DNA of 64,000 nt. Source: Glandiceps talaboti. Taxonomy: Eukaryota; Hemichordata; Enteropneusta; Spengelidae. Below, one piece after another: positions 49,101 to 62,021 of this stretch (position 1 is the stretch's first letter; every line of letters starts with the position of its first letter). The notes beneath the pieces were generated by a model, which ran no database searches, was not told the DNA's origin, and was given only the letters and a program-made list of their open reading frames with translations. Position numbers and translations under genes: made by a program. The stretch lies in contig NC_135549.1 of NCBI RefSeq assembly GCF_964340395.1, forward strand, positions 31,681,832-31,745,831, given 5' to 3'.

Positions 49101-52100
49101 AATCATACACGTTTTCCAATCAAATAATCCAGTGTAACAGTGATTTAGACTTAGTCTTTTAAACAGTTCGACTGTCAATAACACATCGATCATGGGTTGA
49201 TAACAGATATCAATTATGGGTTGATAACAGATATCAATCATGGGTTGATAACAGATATCAATTATGGGTTGATAACAGATATCGATCATGGGTTGATAAC
49301 AGATATCAATCATGGGTTGATAACAGATATCAATCATGGGTTGATAACAGATATCAATTATGGGTTGATAACAGATATCAATTATGGGTTGATAACAGAT
49401 ATCAATTATGGGTTGATAACAGATATCAATCATGGGTTGATAACAGATATCAATCATGGGTTGATAACAGATATCAATTATGGGTTGATAACAGATATCG
49501 ATCATGGGTTGATAACAGATATCAATTATGGGTTGATAACAGATATCAATCATGGGTTGATAACAGATATCAATCATGGGTTGATAACAGATATCAATTA
49601 TGGGTTGATAACAGACATCGATCATGGGTTGATAACAGATATCGATCATGGGTTGATAACAGATATCAATTATGGGTTGATAACAGATATCGATTATGGG
49701 TTGATAACAGATATCAATTATGGGTTGATAACAGACATCGATTATGGGTTGATAACAGATATCAATCATGGGTTGATAACAGATATCAATCATGGGTTGA
49801 TAACAGATATCGATTATGGGTTGATAACAGATATCGATTATGGGTTGATAACAGATATCAATTATGGGTTGATAGCAGATATCAATTATGGGTTGATAAC
49901 AGATATCAATCATGGGTTGATAACAGATATCGATTATGGGTTGATAACAGATATCAATTATGGGTTGATAACAGATATCAATTATGGGTTGATAACAGAT
50001 ATCAATCATGGGTTGATAACAGATATCGATCATGGGTTGATAACAGATATCAATTATGGGTTGATAACAGATATCAATCATGGGTTGATAACAGATATCA
50101 ATTATGGGTTGATAACAGATATCAATTATGGGTTGATAACAGATATCAATTATGGGTTGATAACAGATATCAATTATGGGTTGATAACAGATATCAATCA
50201 TGGGTTGATAACAGATATCAATCATGGGTTGATAACAGATATCGATTATGGGTTGATAACAGATATCAATTATGGGTTGATTACAGATATCGATCATGGG
50301 TTGATAACAGATATCAATTATGGGTTGATAACAGATATCGATCATGGGTTGATTACAGATATCAATCATGGGTTGATAACAGATATCAATTATGGGTTGA
50401 TAACAGATATCAATTATGGGTTGATAACAGATATCAATCATGGGTTGATAACAGATATCAATCGTGGGTTGATAACAGATATCAATCATGGGTTGATAAC
50501 AGATATCGATCATGGGTTGATAACAGATATCAATTATGGGTTGATAACAGATATCAATTATGGGTTGATAACAGATATCAATTATGGGTTGATAACAGAT
50601 ATCGATTATGGGTTGATAACAGATATCAATTATGGGTTGATAACAGATATCGATTATGGGTTGATAACAGATATCGATTATGGGTTGATAACAGATATCG
50701 ATTATGGGTTGATAACAGATATCAATCATGGGTTGATAACAGATATCAATCATGGGTTGATAACAGATATCGATCATGGGTTGATAACAGATATCGATTA
50801 TGGGTTGATAACAGATATCGATTATGGGTTGATAACAGATATCAATTATGGGTTGATAACAGATATCAATTATGGGTTGATAACAGATATCAATCATGGG
50901 TTGATAACAGATATCAATTATGGGTTGATAACAGATATCAATCATGGGTTGATAACAGATATCAATTATGGGTTGATAACAGATATCAATCATGGGTTGA
51001 TAACAGATATCAATTATGGGTTGATAACAGATATCAATCGTGGGTTGATAACAGATATCAATTATGGGTTGATAACAGATATCGATTATGGGTTGATAAC
51101 AGATATCAATCATGGGTTGATAACAGATATCAATTATGGGTTGATAACAGATATCAATCATGGGTTGATAACAGATATCGATTATGGGTTGATAACAGAT
51201 ATCAATCGTGGGTTGATAACAGATATCAATCATGGGTTGATAACAGATATCGATTATGGGTTGATAACAGATATCAATTATGGGTTGATAACAGATATCA
51301 ATCATGGGTTGATAACAGATATCGATTATGGGTTGATAACAGATATCAATCATGGGTTGATAACAGATATCGATTATGGGTTGATAACAGATATCGATCA
51401 TGGGTTGATAACAGATATCAATTATGGGTTGATAACAGATATCGATTATGGGTTGATAACAGATATCAATCATGGGTTGATAACAGATATCAATTATGGG
51501 TTGATAACAGATATCAATTATGGGTTGATAACAGATATCAATCATGGGTTGATAACAGATATCGATTATGGGTTGATAACAGATATCAATCATGGGTTGA
51601 TAACAGATATCAATTATGGGTTGATAACAGATATCAATTATGGGTTGATAACAGATATCAATTATGGGTTGATAACAGATATCAATTATGGGTTGATAAC
51701 AGATATCAATTATGGGTTGATAACAGATATCAATTATGGGTTGATAACAGATATCAATCATGGGTTGATAACAGATATCGATTATGGGTTGATAACAGAT
51801 ATCAATTATGGGTTGATAACAGATATCAATTATGGGTTGATAACAGATATCGATTATGGGTTGATAACAGATATCAATTATGGGTTGATAACAGATATCA
51901 ATTATGGGTTGATAACAGATATCGATCATGGGTTGATTACAGATATCAATCATGGGTTGATAACAGATATCAATTATGGGTTGATAACAGATATCAATTA
52001 TGGGTTGATAACAGATATCAATCATGGGTTGATAACAGATATCGATTATGGGTTGATAACAGATATCAATTATGGGTTGATAACAGATATCAATCATGGG

Positions 52101-55100
52101 TTGATAACAGATATCGATCATGGGTTGATAACAGATATCGATTATGGGTTGATAACAGATATCAATTATGGGTTGATAACAGATATCAATTATGGGTTGA
52201 TAACAGATATCGATCATGGGTTGATAACAGATATCGATCATGGGTTGATAACAGATATCGATCATGGGTTGATAACAGATATCAATTATGGGTTGATAAC
52301 AGATATCAATCATGGGTTGATAACAGATATCGATTATGGGTTGATAACAGATATCAATCATGGGTTGATAACAGATATCAATCATGGGTTGATAACAGAT
52401 ATCGATCATGGGTTGATAACAGATATCGATTATGGGTTGATAACAGATATCAATTATGGGTTGATAACAGATATCAATTATGGGTTGATAACAGATATCG
52501 ATCATGGGTTGATAACAGATATCAATCATGGGTTGATAACAGATATCAATTATGGGTTGATAACAGATATCGATCATGGGTTGATAACAGATATCAATTA
52601 TGGGTTGAAAACAGATATCAATTATGGGTTGATAACAGATATCGATTATGGGTTGATAACAGATATCAATTATGGGTTGATAACAGATATCAATCGTGGG
52701 TTGATAACAGATATCAATTATGGGTTGATAACAGATATCAATCATGGGTTGATAACAGATATCAATCGTGGGTTGATAACAGATATCAATCATGGGTTGA
52801 TAACAGATATCAATTATGGGTTGATAACAGATATCGATCATGGGTTGGTAACAGACATCGATCATGGGTTGATAACAGATATCAATTATGGGTTGATAAC
52901 AGATATCGATTATGGGTTGATAACAGATATCAATTATGGGTTGATAACAGATATCAATCGTGGGTTGATAACAGATATCAATTATGGGTTGATAACAGAT
53001 ATCAATCATGGGTTGATAACAGATATCAATTATGGGTTGATAACAGATATCAATCATGGGTTGATAACAGATATCAATTATGGGTTGATAACAGATATCA
53101 ATCATGGGTTGATAACAGATATCAATTATGGGTTGATAACAGATATCAATTATGGGTTGATAACAGATATCAATTATGGGTTGATAACAGATATCAATTA
53201 TGGGTTGATAACAGATATCGATTATGGGTTGATAACAGATATCAATTATGGGTTGATAACAGATATCAATCATGGGTTGATAACAGATATCAATCATGGG
53301 TTGATAACAGATATCGATTATGGGTTGATAACAGATATCAATTATGGGTTGATAACAGATATCAATTATGGGTTGATAACAGATATCAATCATGGGTTGA
53401 TAACAGATATCAATCATGGGTTGATAACAGATATCAATTATGGGTTGATAACAGATATCAATTATGGGTTGATAACAGATATCAATTATGGGTTGATAAC
53501 AGATATCAATTATGGGTTGATAACAGATATCAATTATGGGTTGATAACAGATATCAATCATGGGTTGATAACAGATATCAATTATGGGTTGATAACAGAT
53601 ATCAATTATGGGTTGATAACATATATCAATCATGGGTTGATAACAGATATCAATTATGGGTTGATAACAGATATCGATTATGGGTTGATAACAGATATCA
53701 ATTATGGGTTGATAACAGATATCAATCATGGGTTGATAACAGATATCGATCATGGGTTGATAACAGATATCAATCATGGGTTGATAACAGATATCAATCA
53801 TGGGTTGATAACAGATATCGATCATGGGTTGATAACAGATATCAATCATGGGTTGATAACAGATATCAATCATGGGTTGATAACAGATATCGATCATGGG
53901 TTGATAACAGATATCAATCATGGGTTGATAACAGATATCAATCATGGGTTGATAACAGATATCAATCGTGGGTTGATAACAGATATCAATCATGGGTTGA
54001 TAACAGATATCAATTATGGGTTGATAACAGATATCAATTATGGGTTGATAACAGATATCAATTATGGGTTGATAACAGATATCAATTATGGGTTGATAAC
54101 AGATATCAATTATGGGTTGATAGCAGATATCGATTATGGGTTGATAACAGATATCAATTATGGGTTGATAACAGATATCAATTATGGGTTGATAACAGAT
54201 ATCAATCATGGGTTGATAGCAGATATCAATCGTGGGTTGATAACAGATATCGATCATGGGTTGATAACAGATATCGATCATGGGTTGATAACAGATATCG
54301 ATTATGGGTTGATAACAGATATCAATCATGGGTTGATAGCAGATATCAATCATGGGTTGATAACAGATATCAATTATGGGTTGATAACAGATATCAATCA
54401 TGGGTTGATAACAGATATCAATCATGGGTTGATAACAGATATCAATCATGGGTTGATAGCAGATATCAATCATGGGTTGATAACAGATATCAATTATGGG
54501 TTGATAACAGATATCAATTATGGGTTGATAACAGATATCAATCATGGGTTGATAACAGATATCAATTATGGGTTGATAACAGATATCGATCATTCATAAT
54601 AAGCAGATGGTAGTTGTGTTTATAAAATTTTGATTATTTCATTTTTCTTTGTAATCATAAATTATCAATGTCATCGCCGTCACCGTTACCATGATGGTGG
54701 TTGTTATCAACGTCATTATCATCGTTGTTACCATGGTGAACGTCATCAAACTAGTTTCGTGTCTGGGCCCAGGAAGACTATCTGTATGCTGCCAATTATT
54801 CACTCTACATCGGAGTCGCTTTACTGACATACTTTGAAGACTACTACCAAGTACCATACTCCATTCCAAAAATGGGTGAGTACAACTATTGTGAGAAATC
54901 TTTGTTTTTAAACATATTTCTTAAAACGGGTGTCTCAACCGGAAGTTTACCTGAAGGTATACTTGATATAGGCTTATAGCTATAGCTATAGTCAAAGTCT
55001 TCAAAATTGTATTCAAAACCTTTTCCACCACATATAGCTGCCAAAGGTTGTCATTTGATATTTCTAACGAGCAGTATTAGGTGACACGTTTTAACAACCA

Positions 55101-56303
55101 ATATCAAACAATTGGACATGGAAATGTAACAATATACAAATAATTAATTCTGAAGACACATTGTTCAATTTCAGTGTTTTTGCCTTCTAGATATGATTGC
55201 ATTCCCCGACTTTATTTCCGGTGCTCTGGAGTGTTGGGGCCATATTTTGTACCAAGATACATCTATGTTGTATGACCCGGATGTTCATCCTCCTACTACT
55301 CAAAAGCGAGTGGCTGAGATAGTTGCACATGAAATCATACATATGGTAAGATCATGTAGGAACAAAAACATACTTTTGTACTTTCCCCTTTCGATTTTTT
55401 TTTCTGATTCAATTTTTTAAAACAATTTTTCCTCACTAAAATCTGATATAGATTTTAGATGAATTTACTTCAAGGACACATTGCTGCGAAGCATTCTGTT
55501 ATTACATACAAAGGATTGGGTCCTCGTAATAATGCTCAGTCGAACTCAAATTCTTCATTTTTTAAAGCCCATCCCGAGCACGATAGAACAATTTTATTAT
55601 GTAAATGTTAGTTGTATTTAGAAAGATAAATCATGTGTTTAATAGTTTCTAAAAACCCAACATATTCTGACTTTGATTTCATATAACAATTGTAGGTCTA
55701 TGACTCAAAACAGTGTTTGATTGATTGATGTGATTGCAGCCAATCTGTGTTCCGATTCAATTATTAAAGTTACAGATACTTCCATTCGACTCTACTACTG
55801 CCAACTATTTTTGGAGGTTTTACGAGAAACAGAATGGAAGTGGTAGAACGTGTATTTGAGACTGAATTCATGACTAAATTTAGTGTAAACATTACTTGTA
55901 TATAAAACACTTAGACTTGTACAAAAGTGAATGTAAATAGACAGAATATGATAAAAATGTTATGAGAAATTATTGAGTTGTTTGACAAAACCCAATTTAT
56001 CAATATTCCTATTTCAAGATTATTTGTCAGATTAAGTGACAGAGGTTGATGTGGATGTAAGTCAAACATTTATAAATGAGGAAATATTATTATATGTTAT
56101 GGTATTCATATTAAATGTTTATATTATTATATGTTATGGTATTCATATTTAATGTTTATATTATGATATATTATGGTATTCATATTCAATTGTTATATCA
56201 TTATATGGTATGGTATTCATATTAAATTGTTATTATAGAATATCGGCAGGTCTTATATATTGCACTATATATGTTTTGGTATATGACTGTCTGTCTGTCT
56301 AAC

Positions 56304-56352
<49 letters not shown>

Positions 56353-59300
56353 GCATTTGTTTGTGTGGGTCTATTCACAATTGTCACAAGTTGTCTTTTG
56401 TAGTGGTTTGGTAATAAACTGTCTCCTGATTGGTGGGACCATCTGTGGCTAAATGAAGGATTTGCCACCTATGTGCCGTACATGGGTGTTCACAGATTCC
56501 ATCCAGAATGGAAAATTGTAAGTTAGTTACCGATCAATTTTTCTGAACGTAATGTTGGAGCTAAAGATGTTTTGACTGGCCCATTCCTGTACTTTGAGTA
56601 TAAAATTCATTCTCTGCTAATTTGCCTCATTTTTGCAATCTTTTAACCGTCCCCTTCCTTTCCTTTCCTCCAATGTCTTTCTCCCTAGTCGATTTTTTTC
56701 TACAGTTATATTCTGCTTCCCTTTACAGTGGGACCAGTTTATGACAGATGATATGGCATCTGCTTTATCTGCGGATTCTACATCATCGCGATCTAAACCA
56801 CTTGTGAGAAGTACTGGATGGATGGATGAAGTATGGTCAATGTTTGATACTATGTCCTATAGCAAGGTAACTATTATACATTTCATTTGCACGTCTAGGA
56901 TAAAGTTACAAACGTAGTTCTTGATGTACTTTAGTATTTTGGCTTGACGGATTATATTTAAATAGCATTCAAATTTCGACCAACGTGAACAATTTATGTA
57001 TAGCTTGAATTTTTTTCAGACACTTGGCCATGTTCAAACGTTTGTAGCCAATTGTATTGTAAAAACAAACGTCAAAGAATAAAAAAAAAAACCCGAACGA
57101 CAGGTATAATACAGACGGAATGTATATTAAAATGTAGTGTACATGTGTAATCTTTGGTTTCTATTCTCTCTGTACACAGGGAGCATCCATCTTGCGATCT
57201 TTAAACACCTTTTTACGTAATGAAACAATCTATGATGGTTTACAATTCTATCTCAATGACAATCTTTATGACAGTGTTGATACTGATGATCTATGGGCAG
57301 GTCTTCAAAAGGTAAATAAATACATTTTGTATATATTAGTGATTGCACTACACTACACTACACTACACTACACTACACTACACTACACTACACTACACTA
57401 CACTACGCTACGCTACGCTACATTACACTACACTACATTACACTACACTACACTACACTACACAACACAACACTACACTACACTACACTACACTACACTA
57501 CACTGCAGATGTAACAATTTCGTCGTCATGACAAGTTGCCCCTTTTCTTGTACTAAAAGAGATTTCATATATCAGGAGGAATGTTTGTTTATTTGTTTCT
57601 TTGTTTCTAGGCAGACGATCACGACAAAGGAAATGACGTAAAAACAATTATGGACACGTGGTCTCTACAAGCTGGTCATCCGTTAGTAACTGTTACCCGC
57701 ACTGATACAGACAAAGCCGTCATTACCCAAACTCATTACCTACTCGACCCTAACGACGAGCCGTCTGAGGAGTATGGTACATTTGGGTAAGTTTACTGTG
57801 ACACGTACGTCTGATTGAACACATTTCCGAGATCAAAGGCTACACAATAAACGTGTTATATGACAGAAATGTAGATTTTGAAACATTTAAAGCTAATATT
57901 TCCATAGACCATGCCATACCATATCAATCATTGACCATTTTTAATTAAAATCAAATTAACATGAAAGTATATATATTAAACTTTCAGCAATGACGCTTTT
58001 GTTTGAAAAATGAAAGAGGTTTCGTAACTTTTATTTTAATATTTTTGTGTTAATGTTTTAGGTATGAATGGTATGTACCACTAACATACACACATCAAAG
58101 TCGAAATCAAATTTATCAACCCCTTGAAGCTTGGTTGACACCAGGAGAAAGTGAAAGTAAGCCAATTTTATCTTACAAGGGAGTATTCGATAACTGCATG
58201 GGCCGGAGAAAACCAAACACAGCCTCTGACATAAAATGTATCCCTCCCCGATTCCCTGTTTCATGAAATATTTGGCCTTTCTCAACCAAAATATGATTTT
58301 TCCTTATGTTCAAATATTTGAACTCACTACCGCGAGAGTACATTTGTGTGAAGGTACTGCATTAATTACTCTATCGAATTGGAAAAGATGACGGCAGGAC
58401 CACCAAAGACTAGATGTCTATATTGCCTGGAACGAGAGTTCAAGATCGTCATCCTAGTTCAACGACATTATCCCCAATAATATCTTACGAAACTATTCCC
58501 CATCTCTCCTTAGAGATCCACTCCACTCCTCTCCCCAAATCTTACAATTGGTTCATTGAAAGCCTATCCGGAGCAATTTTACTGGTATATTCCGATATTA
58601 TATTATGTGGGATGTGGCAATTGTAGGCTGTGGCAATGGTGGAATGTGACAATGGTGGGCTGTAGCGCTGATGGGATGCCAAAATCACAAAATAAATGCA
58701 AAGTTAGATAATAAATTTGGTCATAGTAAAATACGACAATGGCCTAATTTCATTTTCTTAAAACTGGCCATCCCTGAGAACCAATTTGTAAATAAAATTA
58801 AACTAAACATATCTCCAGATTTGCCCTTCCCTCCCCTTCCCTCCCCTCTTCTTGTAATCACTTAAGGATGGAACATTTAAGTCATCTACGAATAATGACA
58901 GCGTTTGATAAATGTATAGTACCTCATATAAACTTGTGTATGGTTTGCTAATATATAGAGCAGAGACGAGTTGAGATAATGGTGGATGAGAACCGAGTGC
59001 ATGTACATGTATGTCTGGTTATATTATTTATTACTTTATAAAACAAAAGGTTATCATATAGCAATGTAGAAATTAGGTCATGAAGCAGTAACTAGCAGTG
59101 TGTTAATTTGTTGTATATTACTCCACAAATTAGTGATGTTCATGACATAGACATTGCTGTGGTAATTGTCTATTTTCCTCAAGAATTCTATTAGTTTGTA
59201 GCATATGACACAGTCGCCAGTGATATAAGTGTAATGCCAGTGCCATTTAGAAGCGCCACCAACGACTAAATCTTATAATCTATCGTTTTGTACCGTATAT

Positions 59301-61977
59301 AAGAAACAATTCACCTTAAAGTTTTGACTTTGCTCTATAGACAAAGGCTTACATGGAGACAAATATTCACAACTGAAAGTTGTACACAATACATAGTTAC
59401 CAATATATGAAATACGATACAACATTGAAATCACTCTTATTTTATTTTCTGAATAGCGGAAATACTTTTGGAAGACATTGCGGAGGACGACTGGATTTTA
59501 TTCAATCCCGATCAGCGAGGTTTCTTTCGAACACAATATGATACTACGAATTTAGAAAGACTTCGGGAGCAACTGAAGATAGACCATAAGGTGTTTTTTC
59601 TTTTATTATCTTATCTAGTTATTATCTTATCTAGATGTTACCGTCTGATATACGTAAAGACAAAGTTCAGTTAGTCTTATTTTTCAGCCTTTAGTACATT
59701 ATTTACTGCTATCAACCCACATTGAGAAATGTTGTTACTAATTGATCTTCTATTCTTCTTTGCAATATAGTAGACTATCTACCTATGTACATTTACAGCG
59801 AATTTCACAGTACCGTTCAGCTTTTCTGTTTGATACAACCACACAGAAACCAATAAGAAACTGGACATACTACACTTTAAGATAGCAAGATTGAAAAATG
59901 CGATATTGCTGTTTAAGTGTGACATATCCAGTTTCTTGTTTGTTTCTGCATGGTTGTATCAAACAGAAAACTAAGCGGTGTTGTGTAAATCACTGTAGTT
60001 GTTACAATTCATTTAGTATATGCTCTTATAGTCTTCTATGCAAGATTATATCACTTTACAATAAATCACTTACATGTAACACATTTAGAAATGTTGCAAT
60101 AATCTAATCTTCTCGAGCCTAATGGAGTCTATGTATAGCTCGTTCGCATATTTAGTCGAAGATTGTAAGTATCTGGATTTGTAACATTTTATTCACACAG
60201 GTGTTTCCAAGTCAAACGAGGTCGTCACTGCTAGACGATGCACTGACTATATCACAAACAGGATACATAGATCACGTGTACGGATTGAAATTAACAGAAT
60301 ATATGGATAAAGAGGAGGAATATCCCCCATGGGAATTGGTTCTACGTGCAATAACTTTTACCCATCAAAAATTACTGAGGACGTCGGAGTTCGGCATGTT
60401 TCAGGTGTTGTATCTTGAGTTTTTGTCATTTTTATTTTCGTTAAGTTTTATATATATATTTGTTAGAGGGCGCACTTCTGATGTTCAGACACCTCCATCT
60501 TGTAATTACTGAAGGTTCCCTATGGTACAAGTTGTCACATGTTGCACGCTCCTGACTCAGTGTCACACGCAGTGAATTGTAACTGATAGTTTACGACAGC
60601 GACTTACGTGTAAAAGATGTCTTTGTAGATCGACAGCCAGTGGAATATTTTACCTATAATTCAATTATTTGGTTATGAAATATTTATTTTTATTTACTTT
60701 GAATTAAAGTTAACCACTCAAATGAAATTCAATTCTCTGTACATCTACAGTTATATTGGAAGTACCAGATTTCACCATTATACGAAAACCTTGGCTGGGA
60801 CATCAATCAAGGAGGTTTACTAGACTAGTAAGTTTTAGCAAACTTCTTGTCTATCTATCTAGATAAAACAACAAGATCGTAATGTCTAATGCTGCTATGG
60901 GAATAGAACGAACTGCATAGAGGGAGTAACACAATCTTCGATATATTGATGTAATAATGATAGAAATCTCCAAGTCATGTTTATTGCCACCATGTTTTAC
61001 ATAAACAAATAGAACAAGTCAAATTTCATAAAGCTTTTACTGTTTATTTCATGATTAATATTTCTATGGTAACATGCTGAAATCAACAATACTTTTGACA
61101 TTTGATTGCAGTAAAGAGAAGTATGTCAATAAAGTCTGGATATGAGGTTATTACCCAACATGCACCATTAATATCACCAATCATGATCATAAAATACAAC
61201 ACATATACTGATTTCTCCTTTTTCTCATTCTTTCCAAGTTACCAACGGATCAATGCAATAGAAACTTCCTGTCGTTATGGTAACGAAGACTGCATAAACA
61301 GTGCATTGAATTTATATCGAGAGTGGATGCAAGATCCTGATATCAATCCGTAAGGAAAACTATCATGTTAGTCTGACACATTTGTAGCCTCAAACGAGAT
61401 TACTGATAATGTGTATGGGAGTGGGGCTGGTTGCTTGTATGTAGCTATTGTGTCTATGTGCATACATGAAGAAAGGTAGACAATATTATCAAATCCCGCC
61501 GAAACAAAGTTTAAGCCTTGCTTTTATAAATTTATCTCTAAAACCTATATTGCACTCGTTTATAAGTTGTCATGACAATAGACACAAAATGTTGGCGCAC
61601 ACATAGTATATATGTACTTTGCATCCGGAGATCTTCGAACAAAACGTATAAAACTGAAATTATTTTGACATTGGTAAAGCTAAGTCAGTGAACAATTAAA
61701 CATATCTACATTTCTAAATTAATTATTATTTTTCTTAGAATTCCATCGGAATACACGGATATAGTTTACTGTACTGCTATCAGACACGGTGGACCTGCAG
61801 AATGGCAGTTTGCCTACGAACAATCCAAATTATTGCTTGGTGGAAATAGACGTTCACTTGAAAGTGCTATGGGGTGTTCACGTGATAGCTGGATACTTAT
61901 GAGGTATTTGTTAAATATGGATTATATTGCAAATTAACTAATATTATAATACCAAATTATCTGTCTGTCTGTATGTA

Positions 61978-62021
<44 letters not shown>

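Noticed and set aside
49080-54599. Reading frames of about 1800 codons on both strands made of octapeptide repeats
   Set aside because: They come from a 24-bp satellite inside a well-supported aminopeptidase intron, whose unit length keeps a frame open by arithmetic. No splice, start-context or composition signal supports translation.
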